From Hydnum rufescens UP504 (lineage: Eukaryota; Basidiomycota; Agaricomycetes; Cantharellales; Hydnaceae), in NCBI GenBank assembly GCA_014904985.1, contig MU128952.1, positions 163,569-227,568 on the forward strand: DNA of 64,000 bases, written 5' to 3'. The notes beneath the pieces were generated by a model, which saw nothing but the letters and a program-made list of their open reading frames with translations, did not search any database and was not told the origin of the DNA. The translations under genes were made by a program, and so were the position numbers. Each line of letters starts with the position of its first letter. Positions within the stretch are counted from its first letter, which is position 1. This document shows, one piece after another, positions 34,526 through 46,724 of this stretch.

Positions 34526-37034
34526 TGTAATTGCGGCACACGTTAAGTAGGTGTACTGGCGCGTAGTATGAGAGGACGAAGAGGAAGAAACTGTCGTCGT
34601 TGTTGTTAGCGTACCGAATTAAGAGTCCCATTCATCCCTCTCTGGGGGGATGCCTTTATATGTACTGTATTTCTTGAGGGACAATAACAATGCACCAATG
34701 CACCAAGGCATTGGGCACCATTCATCCCCCCATTCCCCCTTTCAGCACGAAATTGCTTCCGGCGCGCGACCTTCCCAGAACCCTGGAAAACTTTGTTTTT
34801 TTTTGTTCTTTCTTGCTCTTGCCGTCTGGAGATCACACCTGACTGGAGAGATTATCGTCACGATCTGGACAAGCTTTAGTAAGGGAGGTTCCTTATGAAT
34901 ATTGCATAATAGGGATGTCCTCCCCTCCTTGAACGGCGTCGTCCCCCTGTCTGTCTGTTGCGGCTCGATCGCTGACACCATACCGCCGGTTTCGCATGTA
35001 ATCAACTGTGGAGGCATCCTTTCAATTCAAACGCTGTGAACTCGACCCAGGTACAGTAAAACGTTCCGACAAGGGTGACTGACGATTTACAGTTCTTCCC
35101 CCCTTCCTATTGTTGTGAGGCTGCCCGATGAATCGCATCCAAGGATATCGATACGCACGCACGCACGCACGCACCCCGTCTTTGATCGGGGCACACGTAC
35201 GTCTTCAAGGGACGGGGTTGGCTGCCAGATGTATTACATAATACGTATGTACAAGTGCCGATCGGACTTGGTCTGTACTTGCGATCCAACGCTCTCTGTT
35301 TGTAATCCAGAAATCCGGGCAGAGACTCAAAAAGGGGAAAGCTGGATCAGCGGAGGAGAATAGCACACTAGTACTACGAGTCCCATGAGGAATTCTGCAG
35401 GAAAGGAGGAGCGCGAGAGGGAAACAAAATCTAATATATAATATCCTTGTAAAAGGACCGCCCTAGGCGCCTTATCACTGCCCATAGGCAGCCCGCCGCG
35501 GTGTATCAAAGAGACCTCCACCGTACCACCACCGGGAATCCGGGTGATCCGACCGGTTTGACCCCGCATTACGTAACCGTCGCTAGATTCTAAAAGTATG
35601 TCCACGGACCCCCCGGCGCGCCCACGGCCTGAAGATCGGAAATCCAGACTGATCCAGACTCTCGATGTATGCGTGCTTCTCAGGCTCTGGTTTCAAGTTC
35701 TCCGACGCTGAGCATGACACGGTCGTGACGAGCTTTTGAAGAATCTTCCCCCCCCTACCCCCCGCCGCACAATCATATCATACCAGAGGCACCAGAGGCT
35801 AGAGCTGGGCCCTGAGCCTGTACTTTCACGGCCCTCCCCCTCCTCCTCCTCCCCAAAAAAGCAAATGGATCACAAGATCTCTTATACAACGGGCATGTAT
35901 AGTAAATAAAACGATGCCCGATGAATGCTATATGGTGCTGATCTCTCCGATCGCGACCACGCACAGTTCTGAGAGGGCCAGGTATACGGATGTGTCGATG
36001 TGTGTGTACGTGTGTGTCGGTGTGAGTGACATCCCCCCAATCGGTCACGGTGGTGGTATGCGCTGCTGTGCTGTGCGTGCCGATCTCCTCCCTACCCTGA
36101 GTGAGCACCACGCCTCCTATCTACTATCTAGCTATTTGATACGCAAGAAAGAGAGAGAGGGGAGGGGGGGGATCTGCAGATGTGTGAGATGTGAGATGGA
36201 CTCTCATTGTTGATCCGCGTTGTTTTTTCTCCTTGCTTTTTTTGGAATCTTTCTGCGGCTGCGACTGCGGCTGAATATTAAATCTCTGTGTGGAGGGGCG
36301 TGCGGGTGCGATAAGATATATATCATGTGTGCAAATGCAATGTGTTGTGCCTCATTTTTTTTTGCATACAGTCATCGATGAGGCTGTGAAACCATTTTCA
36401 ATTTATTAATTATTTGTGCCGGTCATAATTTGTCCTACTAGGCGCTTCATTTCATATTACTTGAGCTACTTGGGGTCTTTACTTCCCCCTTCTGAATTCT
36501 GAACGACATCCAGAACAGATCTTTTGCAATTGCAATATCTCTCCACTCAGCGTCCTACGATTATGCTATGCAAGGCTCATTACTTTGTAATATCGGGATG
36601 GCAGAGCGTTGCCGGTGCGAGTGACGTAGCGGCGGCAATATTATCACCTCCTCCCTCAGTCACGAGCCCCGCTCACAAGGCGGGATGCCAAGGTCCGTCG
36701 ACGCGGCGTCTTGAGGATGCCCGGCCTACGTGGTTCAAACGTGTATCAGATATAGATTGCGGCGTGGGTTATGTGCATACAAGTGTCCCAAATTAGGATT
36801 AAAACAGTAAGGAATGGCAGCATTTGGGTCTGTGAGTCTGTGACATGTGAAGATAGATGGAGAACCAAGCATGAAGGACTGAAGGCAAGTCACGAGCAAA
36901 AAGAACTGAAGTGGATAAAGCATAGTAGAAAAAGAGGAATAAAAGGGCATTAGTGGTATCGTCATCATCGTCACAGATTAAAGACAGAAGCCCATGAAGT
37001 AAGCAAAAAGTACGCGCGACGGATAGAGGGTAGG
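34526..37034. other. 2.5-kb gene-free interval
   Basis: No gene I can support. The interval contains an (ACGC)n microsatellite at about 35155-35172, GT-rich stretches near 35995-36030, several T/C-rich tracts, and scattered open frames of under 112 codons. One minus-strand frame at 35327-35605 reads GYVMRGQTGRITRIPGGGTV but has no partners. It is the longest unexplained gap in the window and may be the 3' flank of the HMG-box gene plus a regulatory region of the SDR gene. No inverted-repeat ends or RNA gene were recognised. Confidence 0.4.
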
Positions 37035-39014
37035 CTAGTGCCGAACTCGTTCCCGTGCGTTCTCTTCCGAAGACTCGGGGCGCTCCTCTTGTGGCGTTGG
37101 ATTGCCAGAGGAATTGCTGGTGTCCGACAGCAGGCGCAAGGATTTGTTGGGAGGAGATGCCGTGGTTAATACGAATGCATCCGTCAGCGACAACTGCTCG
37201 ATACCCACGAAATGCCCCGACGAATAGTCAGAGGTGACCTCGCTCGTGTCCGCGAAGCTCTCTTCGTACTCCCGCCGGGCATTCTCATATAAGAGCTTCT
37301 CCTGTTCTGCCCGCGCAAGGAATGGCTACACGGGCACGGGCAGAATTCGGCAAATCTTCGTCAAGAAAATTTGCCAGATTCCCAAAGAGTACGTACCTTT
37401 TTCTCCTCATCCGACATGCTCCGCCACTTGGCAGCAGCCAACACGCTCTGCTTTGTGGTACCAACCTCATCGCCGAACACCTCTCGGACAAGCTCTGCAC
37501 TGGATCTGATCCGCTGCAAGAACATAAAATAGGCCGAGAGGGGCTTCTTTGGCGCGTTCGGGTCTTTCATGTTGGCCTTGCGAGATTTGCCATCTTTCCG
37601 CTGGGCGGTCCGGAATTGATTCTCGGCACGGACATCTCCAGGGGTCAACGTGCGCTCCCAAGCCGCCAACTGGCGTTCCCGGTCCACCTTAGCCGCCTGC
37701 GCCCGACGCTTATAAGGCTATGGCAATGAATGAGCACATTGAACGATCAATCACTTTCATAAACTCGTCGGAACATTCCGCAGCTCACCTCTCGTTGTTC
37801 ATTTGTCAGGTTCTTGTACTCCTGCGCAAGCTCTTTCGCAGCTTGCGCTACGTTGAGCTTTTGGTCAGGATGCCGTGCGCGATACATTTGAAGGTGATCA
37901 GTGAAGTAGATCTGCCATGTCGAAGGAGAGGCCTTGGGAGGTTGCAAAAGAGACTTCTTAGGGGCTATAAGAGAATAGGGGCCAAAAGGAGCCAGAGGAA
38001 CAATAGCAGACGATGTCATTGATCAGCTACGGTCCGGTCTTGATTCCCTGCGGAGGTGTATGGGGGGAATAAAACAATGCACTCACAGGTCTCTTTTGGG
38101 TCGCGCTTCCGCTTCTTCTTGGCCGCCTCGTCACTCTCATGATCTTGAATAAGGTCCAGTGTCGCATCGGCACTTTGTGCGCTCGTTGATGCCCTGCGCA
38201 CATGGGTGTATCCGGGGCTCGAGGGAAACGAATTACTGCTTGGGGAAGATGGTCCATTGGGAGAACTTGGCGAAAACGTGAGGGAGCTGGGGGAAGTGCG
38301 AGATATTGGAGACGAAGAAAGAAATACAGTGCGAGATGTTGTAGAAGGGGCGGATCCTCGAGAATTTCCATTGTGATAAGTATCAGATTCAGATTTGCGA
38401 ACGGGCCTCCCGCGAATTGGCCGGGGAGAGGCCTCCGAGGGCCATTCCGCAGGGACAGCGTTGGGCTCTCCCGGGGACGCACTTACTTGGGGATTTAGCG
38501 TCACTGATGGATGATAATAATGGTTCTGCACACTCGATGGCAGAGAGGAGGACAGGGGAGGCTTGTTGGAGTACCCAAAATTAGCGCCCATATCTGTAGG
38601 AAGTGAGGAGGGTGTTTCGGAAATGGAGACTACTGTTAGCAGACAACGGGGTATACGAGGGATCGGATCTTTGATACAGAGGATGATTTAAAGTATCCGG
38701 AGAGGGAGATGAAAGATAAGATTGCTCTGGACTGTTGTATCCATAAGTATACTGGACCGTTTGATCTCCTGAAGCGGTAGGGGCCCATGACCACTCGATT
38801 CATCAAAAAGGTCGAATGAGCCGTGGGAGGCAGGAGCTGTCGCGTTCGATTGTATGATCGGGGAGCCGAGGTGGGCCGCGCTCTCCACAGGCACGTCATT
38901 GTCGGCAGGAAGATGTGCGATGGAAAGTGGCGTTGGGCGTGAGATCGACGTGGGACGGCCACCAGAGGTGACCTGGAACTGAGATGATTCTGGAGACTGG
39001 TTGTATCGATGCAT
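37035..39014 (-). CDS. Two-HMG-box protein with Ser/Pro-rich N-terminus
   Basis: DNA-binding protein with two HMG boxes behind a long disordered region. The N-terminal half (39014 to about 38090) is Ser/Pro-rich and ends in a basic KKKRKRDPKE. The donor 'ACCT|gtgagtgc' pairs with 'cttatag|CCCCTAAG' to join it to SPKKSLLQPPKASPSTWQIY. Box 1 reads FTDHLQMYRARHPDQKLNVA then QAAKELAQEYKNLTNEQRE. Box 2 reads KDPNAPKKPLSAYFMFLQRI then VLAAAKWRSMSDEEKKPFLA. An acidic/Ser tail ends at 37035. One frame break at the G/C runs 38780-38786 is healed by one extra base (GHGAPTASGDQTVQYTYGYN). The ATG at 39014 is a choice; the frame stays open to 39188. Homologs could be chromatin (Nhp6/Abf2-like) or transcription factors. 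Confidence 0.75.
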
Positions 39015-39330
39015 GTCGTCGGCGTTACCAATGGGGGCTATAGGAGTGTAGGGGTCACAGGAGTATTGGTACGTTGAGTTCGACCGCCAAGAACGCAAGC
39101 CCGATCGCAAAGAAGATGGAGGGAGGATAATCGCAATGTTTGGACGAATGAGGGGGACAATGTGCATTCGAGCACTTAGGAGACTCATTCACCCCCCGGA
39201 TACAACTCAAATACACCTTTGGCCTTTCGGATCGGCCCGTGACCGGATGCAAACGTGGCCACCGCCCCTGCACCCTCCTTCTCATCGTATTCGTATTAGA
39301 AGACATGTACATGAACGATCGCAGCCGCAT

Positions 39331-40100
39331 ACCTCCTAAGCCCTGAAGTCACCAGGAACCCCACTTCCTTGCTAATCTCATCATGGGATTTCCCACAGGG
39401 GTCACTTTCGGCTTGGTCAATTGGGCATGAGTGTCGTTGAGGGTGGATTGGCCTGTGTCCTCAGATTTAGATCGTACTTTAGAAATTACGTCCGAAATAA
39501 TATGAACTCCTACTCGCATTCAACATCTTAAATCGTGGGGAAATGATAGGGGGTGTAGATGCCGATCCGAACCCTGGAATTTTCATCGCCCACAGGGGGA
39601 ATGTTGGCCATGGATTGTAGCTCATTTGCTTTGTATCTATGTTCTTGAAACGCATCCCTTCAGTCACTGTGAAGCGACGTCGATATCGGTGCGATGTTCT
39701 GTATCCCTTTCCAGGTGGAAACATCTTCCATTTTCAAGGCAGAGCATGCTCCGCCGTGACATACACACATATTCCAATTCACAGACCTTTAAATGTCCAG
39801 ACAATCATGCATCTCAATATATGACGATAGAATCAAGTTCGTAATGCGTGTGCACGCCTAATATCGGTCATAATATCTCCTGAACGTTATCGTAGAGTCA
39901 CTCACGAGGTTCGATCCACTGGACGTATGGATGAGATTCGTCCCTGCAAGACCTGGGATGAAGAACCAATCGAGAGAACAAGACACGTAATTGAACGGTC
40001 GAATCTGTGTCGGGTGATTTTCAAGACGTCATACTCTTACAATAATCTAGGAGAGAGATTTGAGGGGGTCACTCGATGGATTCGGAGCAAGCATGGAATG
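39331..40100. other. Intergenic, nothing recognised
   Basis: Lies between the 5' flank of the HMG-box gene and the 3' end of GRIM-19. Only short overlapping open frames occur. The region should contain the HMG gene promoter and possibly a 5' untranslated exon. Confidence 0.35.
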
Positions 40101-40740
40101 CTACAACAAGACAATCCTCTGGTCTGGTTTGTGTCGGTCGCCATGGTACACACTCCGACCGGCCTGGGGAACAAATTGAGAGTGCGGCCAAGGAGCTGGG
40201 AGCAAGAACCAGGCCTTACCTCCCAGCCTTTCACGTCTTTCATGATCTCCTTCTCCCGTGCCAACGCTGCCTGCTGGCGGCGATACGCATCACGATCTCC
40301 CTCAGCAAGAAGCATTGGTGTAAGATAAATGCGGGACCAGATGTTTTCACGCTTTAGTTCTCTGTAATAGTACATAAAACACAATGAAGATCGCATGAAG
40401 GTGGGATGAGTAAACAGACTCACCGTTTCTCTATGTTACCTAATCCCAGGCGCCAGAATCCAAAAGCGCATACGGCCGCTACACCCGCAACCATGACGGC
40501 ACCCCCTGGCCCACGGAACGGTAGGTTGCGCTTGTATTTAAGCGTCTCGTAGCCGCCTGGAGGCGGCATATCCCTGCGTCACATCGATTGTTCTTGAGTG
40601 CTCGAACGAGGATCCCTTGAAGCATACATACTGCCTAAATGGACTTGACACTATTCCCACAAAGAATATCCATGTAAATCACTACGAACACTCGGACGCT
40701 GGGATTGACTCTTACTTTTCTCTGTTTGCGGAATGTGGGA
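40101..40740 (-). CDS. Complex I subunit GRIM-19 / NDUFA13
   Basis: Accessory subunit of mitochondrial NADH:ubiquinone oxidoreductase. The core exon reads DMPPPGGYETLKYKRNLPFR then GPGGAVMVAGVAAVCAFGFW, which is the invariant D-M-P-P-P-G-G-Y motif followed by the single membrane span. It splices to RELKRENIWSRIYLTPMLLA and EGDRDAYRRQQAALAREKEI, then KDVKGWE and AGRSVYHGDRHKP, stop at 40101. The 5' end is uncertain: the family has a short first exon before DMPPP, and the best candidate is a segment ending 'AAACAGAGAAAA|gtaaga' near 40713, but I see no clear ATG there. Translation could also begin at the Met of DMPPP. This is the second respiratory subunit in the window, after the gene at 2726. 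Confidence 0.85.
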
Positions 40741-42614
40741 ATCGTGAGCGGCTGTTGCCGAACCCTTCGTAATCACCTTTTTCAATTGCTGCCACTAAAA
40801 GTATTTTCTGTTACTCGCACACTGCAGACATGGTTTGTGTGCCTTCAAAGTCCTCAACCCAATTCTTCTTCAATTTGCCACAACTTCTAAATTTAGGGTG
40901 AAGTCACCCGTAATTTAAGATCTTCAGGGGAGCAGCTCTTGGGGAAGATTAAAGCAAAACAGGCTGTTTTTGATGTCTGGGTCTTGGAGGTACGGCCACA
41001 CATATGAACTTGTGCCGGGAAATCCACCGTCCCCCCTTGAAATCTTGTCTATAATAGCCTCTGACTAGCCCGCTTAACTCATGCCTCCCACACCATGCAC
41101 CTGGGGCTCAATCGATGCCCTAGCGTCTGGATCCATATGGTTCTCTGGTCGATATTCGAATCCAGGCCATGCGCCTTTGTTTCGAACACGTCAAACTCGG
41201 CTCAATGCCAGGACAACCTCGAAAATCTCTATGAGCCTATCATTACTGTGTTGACTTGGGTGTATTCGCTTTCGCCTCGTTTGGTAATGGTTCGGTTTTT
41301 CGCGTGTTTAATAATGACTCGGTTTCGTTCTTTGCGTCTACCGTGTGAGCTCTGGAAGTAGTTTCGATGGAAGCCAGCGCCGGCACCCATCCCAAAACAA
41401 CTAATTTGCAGCTGTCTTTATGGGTCGTGTGTATCACTGTCGGTTATTTTGATATCCAGATCTACGATACTGCTGCTTGTGTTTCTGAACACCCAAAAAA
41501 CTGCTGCACTCCAATAGATTTCCTGAAATTTGGTGAAGCACGCACACTTCGATATTGGATAGATTCCAAGAGAGCAATAATTTGGTCTCTTGAAAACCGC
41601 TACCATGGAGTGTGTTCGCGACATGTACGTCGGGATTGGTGTGTACAAACCATCATAATATCCTCATCTAAACGCACTTATCTGATTTTAAACAAAGATG
41701 ATTAGATTCAAGTTCATCCTGGACCTGTCATGCACTGGTCAGCAGTGCCTTAGAAGCTTGACTAATTACAGTATTAATAATTCAGGAAAGCTGTCTTCAA
41801 CTTTCGTCATCCATTCCATGTATAACCGGGTGCGTAAGGCTACACAGCCAATGTGAATTGGGGCGGTGTCTGGGTTTCGAGTTAGAGAACACATCCAGCT
41901 GACATGGCTCAGAAGGACGAAATTTTTTCCATACAGAAGGTCCCGTAGGAGAGAAGAGCACGTACAGGAAATCCAACCGGATTAAAAGGCTCTAATACAG
42001 TGACTGCGGGTATCGACATTGACAGGGATTCGCATTTTTTTCAAACCATTCGGAAATGAACGGATCTTGCGCAAACTGCCGGCGGTTTTACATAAGCAAA
42101 CCTGTAACTCACCACCTCGCGCTTCAAAACAACTGCCCTCAACGCCCCGACGCTTCACAAAAATGGGAAAATGGGCACCAGGTAGACACTACCGCTTTCT
42201 CGGCTCATCGTTTCCGCAGCGCTAATCTCTGATATGATGCCAGGCCACTACGATGATGTCTTCAGCTCAAAACTAAAAAAGATCATGTCAGTTCGCGTCT
42301 TGAGACCGCGTGTCTAATTGGACCCCCGTTGATGTGCGCTGCAGATGTCGCGCTCTTGACTCAAGTCAGTCGACAACGCGTGAAGACGATGATGGCGTTC
42401 CTGTCCCTATATTTCCTTCATCGCTTTCCTATGAGGCTTTTGTAAAAGAGTCTAGACGACAATGATCCGTTTGTGCTCGGCCTGGCAGAAGTGCTCGTAA
42501 AGGTAGTGTGGCTTGCCTCACATCCTATTCGGGTCTCATCTCATGATATGTGATCAGGAACTCGCTTGTCGGCGAGACTCGCGGAATCAATCGTTGGATC
42601 TCACTACACCCCGC
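40741..42614. other. Gene-poor interval
   Basis: Several open frames of 60-112 codons on both strands (for example 41367-41705 plus, 41418-41648 minus) overlap one another, have no recognisable motifs and lack consistent splice partners. A plus-strand frame from the ATG near 41080 reads MPPTPCTWGSIDALASGSIW but stops after about 57 codons. Nothing is annotated with confidence. Confidence 0.35.
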
Positions 42615-43644
42615 ATGTCTGCCCCATCCCACAGGGCACTGACAGCTCTGTTACGGGCAGCAAGCCCATACCCTCCGCCGTTCCCATCATCGAGTTATAC
42701 TTCAATATGGGGACATCACGATGTGACCGCCGAGGACGAGTTCAACGTCACTCGTGGCCATCGTGGTGATGACATGGAGCCCGACTTTGAACGTTATCTG
42801 TATGATGCAGATCTCCCTGATAATGAGGGCGCTAGGGTCCCCCATCCGCCTTCTGGGTGGCGATCTAGATGGGGAGCATCTCCCCCGCCTGCTCAAGGAG
42901 ACTTCCTACATCCACTGCCGCCACGTTCGCCCCCATTGCCTCCGAGCGCCGTCAGTTCTTTTACGAGACAGCGTCGTCCACCTGTCAGAGCACGCACCGC
43001 TGAGTTCGCCTCGTACACCTCCCGTCGCCGATCCTTAGATCGCCTGGCCCTTGCCAATGAGAATGAACGGGAAAGTGATTTCATCGTCGGGCTGGAACTC
43101 CAACCACCCCACCAATCACTGTCCACATCGAATAGTTCGCGGCCTTTGCGCCGTAGCTATGATCCTGTAAGGGATGCAGTAGCTCGTGAAGGGCAATCGA
43201 CCGGTGTTCCCGATGAATATTCTCACCTTAGATTCTCATCCCTTTATACGATGCCGAATCAGTGACTTAGGGGAGACGAGCGGCAATGCCGCTGGGCCAT
43301 CCTCCGCTGGTTCCTCTTCTCCCGGGAGAACTCTCCTACTCACGCAACCCCCTTCCCATTCGCCGCCCGTACAGAATTCCGCATCCAACCGGCATAGGGA
43401 TAGAGTACTTCGCCGTGGAGGTCTCCGGGCGCCTGAGCTGGAACATCTCTCGAGGCGATACTCCTCTCCCCCACGTGTGATCATTCACCGCTCCCCCTCG
43501 CCTATGTATCCGGGTATGAGCTTGCGGGATTCGAATCGGCGCAGCATGGTTGGCGGAGGCTCCAGTAATCCCCCTAGCAATGAGGACCAGTCATTACCTC
43601 CCTTCGTCGTGCCAGCTCGGAACACCGCGCTCCCTTTCACCTGA
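42615..43644 (+). CDS. Hypothetical Pro/Ser/Arg-rich disordered protein
   Basis: Not recognised. A long plus-strand frame starts MSAPSHRALTALLRAASPYP and includes an acidic patch (DDMEPDFERYLYDADLPDNE). It runs through Pro-rich (PLPPRSPPLPPSAVSS) and Arg/Ser-rich stretches, ending its first frame at 43265. A second frame continues from about 43225 to 43644 with the same composition (DLGETSGNAAGPSSAGSSSP, VIIHRSPSPMYPG). Joining needs either a 28-nt GT-AG removal (ACC-G|gtgttcccg...ccttag|AT) or a one-base correction. Codon-like composition on one strand over more than 1 kb supports a real gene. It is predicted intrinsically disordered with no membrane span or known domain. Confidence 0.5.
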
Positions 43645-43842
43645 AGAATCGTGATCGCCTTGTAGTTACTGGCTGTGTGTTGGGTGAGATATGCGGGTGT
43701 TCTTGCTCAACCTTTCCTGAACTTCTTCATAAATGGTTTGTACAACAGGATATTATTTCCAGTAACCACAGACTCAAAATTTCCTCTTCTTTGTTTGTTT
43801 CGTGTATTTGTCTTGACTCGGCCTATATAGTTTTGCGCGCCC

Positions 43843-45102
43843 CTAATTTATTACCTTGGCGCCCTCGGTGGCATCAGGACTCTCCGTGTTACTGTCTAAC
43901 TCAGAATGCGATGGAGGGTCAGAGGTGTTGAGATACAGCACTTCGATCTTGGTACCCAATCCCCTCCATCCTGTCCCGCCTGCTCTCTTTGGATCTTGAG
44001 TTGTGGACTTGGGAAGCGAAGTAAGTACGTTGTGCACAAAATTGGGATCCGTTAGAGGTGACAAATCCGGCGATGGCAAGAACTGCAATTCCAGATAGGT
44101 GATGGAAACGAGGTAAAGCGGTGGAGGATTGGGTGGCAAGGTTAGGTTGGGAAGCTTCACGAACGAAATGGTGACATACACGTTTGACGCTGCTGTAAGG
44201 AGCTTCCCAGCCGCTGGTTTCACGAACGATGAAGGGAGGAGACGAGACGAAGGAATGGTATATCCGCGTGTCATGTAATCGGAAGAGCACGCCATCGACT
44301 CGTAGGCTGAATCTTGAAAGGACAAAGAAAGACGTTGGCATGACCCGCTGTATTTTCTGGAGATCAGAAGAAGCATCATGGAAAGTGTGCCCGATTGAGG
44401 CGTACAGCACGGATGATCAGCGATGCGGAGCCATTATCGTGCAACTCGTCCTCGAACAGAGGGATTTCCGTGTAGAACAGGATGGGATCGGGTCGCGATA
44501 ACTCTTCGATAGGTATTTGATGGGAAGGATTGTTAGGATCAGCAGGGATGAACTAGGTCTTGTCGAATTAGAATTTCGTTCTCCAACGGTAAGCAGATTC
44601 GGAGAATGTCATTCTCTTACCTGTGGGGGAGTGGAGGACGTAATATGCCCTACATAAGTCGTTGTGTACGTCCAGTCAAATTGCTTCGCAAAGAAAGAGG
44701 TGGGTAACGGGTTTGCAGAATTTGGATCTGTTCTATAGAGAGGTTGGATATTTCTCTTGAAGCTGGGGACTTCGTCCTTCATGCGTACCTGCTCTTCAGC
44801 CATTCCTTGGCGTATCCAACTTGGACACCCCCATCTCCAGGATCAAGGGGGCCCATTTTGACGAGTCGGAGAGCTTCCACAATATTGAAAGTATACTCCC
44901 AGTCCGAATTCGCATTACGAATCACGAGTGAGTTGTTTCCAAACGGCATCTCAGGCAGTGGCAATCCATTCAACTCCTTTTGGATGGCAGATATCTCTGG
45001 TGCATTGGAGATAGGGCAAGTAGTGGATGTGATCGTCCATGGGGATATATCAATAGACGTTCCTCTAGCGGTGGTAGTGACTTGGTGAGCAGGCGTCGTC
45101 AT
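43843..45102 (-). CDS. TIP41: TIP41-like regulator of TOR / PP2A signalling
   Basis: Tip41 binds Tap42 and the PP2A-family catalytic subunits and modulates TORC1 output. It starts MTTPAHQVTTTARGTSIDIS at 45102. ITSTTCPISNAPEISAIQKE, LPLPEMPFGNNSLVI and GDGGVQVGYAKEWLKSR follow. The splice AGCAG|gtacgc...ctatag|AACAG leads to TDPNSANPLPTSFFAKQFDW and TYTTTYVGH, then exons with EELSRPDPILFYTEIPLFED and ELHDNGSA. The conserved core VMPTSFFVLSRFSLRVDGVL, FRLHDTRIYHSF and IVRETSGWEAPYSS comes next, then LSPLTDPNFVHNVLTSLP and a variable acidic tail. All family blocks are present and in order. The stop codon of the next upstream minus-strand frame (45103-45105) directly abuts the ATG. Confidence 0.92.
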
Positions 45103-46150
45103 TTACAGCGATGGGTCGGGACCGTCGGGCTCATAGAGTTTGGTTCCGAAGAAGATCTGCTGAAAGCAGCCATTTTCTCTGACCATCACGCCAAAAGTGC
45201 CCTGGGGCCGCCCATCGACATCAATTGGTGCGTCCCCGGGCTCGCAAACGCCAAAAAGCGTGAATACGCTAATGTGCTGTCGGCAGAACATTTGTTGCGA
45301 TATGGTACCCTAATTCTTCGTTGAATACGCTCAGCTGGTCACAGTCACAAAGCTACAGGATAGACGTTGTATTTTGCATTGGAATATTTATAACTTCTCG
45401 CGGGTGAGCCTGTCCCCAATGGTGCCTCAAGCGATCGACTTCGTTGTGCGGGTCGGGTAATTCGGTTCCTTCTTTGCATCTCAGTACATGCATGAACCCG
45501 GTAACCAGAGAAGATATTGTATACTGATTTTGACCTTGCTACTGCATTCATCGTCTGGAAGGGTATGGTGTCGATCAACACACGTCTGGTCAGATATCCA
45601 TATGGCGCCAACACGTGCCGCCCTTCTCATGAGTAGCCTGAGCAACGCGAATGGCTGCCTATTCCTTATATGTGAGGCACTGTAATCAACATTTGTAAGC
45701 AGTTCACCGCCTGGTCAGTTAGAAACACTCACAGTGAATGCTCGCGGGCGGGTTCCAGTCCAACGTCCCGTAACCATAGAGGAGGATATAAGATCGAAGG
45801 ATATTGTCCATAGCGGCCAATTTGAATGTTCGTAAGATTGCGGTTCTTCCAGGCGTGCAGCTACCACCTTGTCCTTGGGACAATACCAAGCGGAACGCAT
45901 CTACTTAGGGGCCCCGGTCCCAACATAGTCTGTCATTGGACCATCAAAAAATTGGACGACCTTGGACGAAATATCATTGGAGAGATTGGAGGCAAAGAAT
46001 GAGACCACCCGGTAGGATAAAATTTTCGGTGAGATCCGTTCCATACACATGGGCGAGGGAGACAGTAGCAGTGCTAAGTCTAGACAGCCGATGGCTACGA
46101 GCCCAAAGTACTCCGGAGGAATCAATGCCTTCAGGACGTTCTATCACTTA
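45103..46150 (-). other. Possible gene, broken or mis-modelled
   Basis: Not recognised. Minus-strand frames look partly coding: SYRVVSFFASNLSNDISSKV and FFDGPMTDYVGTGAPK, an in-frame TAG at 45901, then AWYCPKDKVVAARLEEPQSY and SMVTGRWTGTRPRAFT. Further down are DPHNEVDRLRHHWGQAHPRE and, by one splice choice, TSILVPYRNKCSADSTLAYS, or by another ISVFTLFGVCEPGDAPIDVD down to 45103. The in-frame stop and competing splice choices prevent a model. It may be a pseudogene or a gene with further frame errors. Confidence 0.3.
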
Positions 46151-46724
46151 GAGAATGCACACTAAAACCAGGTCGTAGGATAATTGCGGACGAGCAATTC
46201 GCATTTCGGCGCCATTCGCAAGTTGTCAGTCCTCAGAACCACCTGTAGACGAATGCCAAATCGGCAACGTCCGCCGCATTTCTTGCCCTCCCCTTACAAA
46301 TTGCAATCTCCGCTTACAAGCCACGACACCCTCGATGCCTGGAGCCTCCGTACAGTATTATAAGGGCTTTAGGGCATGATCTGGACATCCATCAACCCTC
46401 TGTACATCATTGTAAGTCCACGATGTCAAGTATTCTTCACCGATGCGACGATGCGACCCTATCCCTCAAATTCAAAGGCACAAAGAGTACAGTGCCCCTC
46501 CGCATGACTTTGCTATGCATACATGTACTTGTACTTTCTCTAATCTACACCTCCTGACGATACACCATTGCTTTGGCAAATTTTGCGGCCGATAAGATCA
46601 GTACAAACACCCATTCTATTCTAGTTTCTCTTGCTCTAGAAGTATCGATTGATACTCACGCAACCTTAACCTGCAATGGACCAAGTAAGCAATAAGCTGC
46701 ACACAGCCCTCAGTCTTCTATTGC

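Noticed and set aside
35155..35172. (ACGC)n tract as a CRISPR or protein-binding array
   Set aside because: Only a few perfect tetranucleotides; an ordinary microsatellite, and CRISPR arrays are not expected in a fungal nuclear genome.
35100..35605. Minus-strand 92-codon frame (GYVMRGQTGRITRIPGGGTV) as a gene
   Set aside because: Isolated, no splice partners, no conserved pattern, ends in hydrophobic nonsense.
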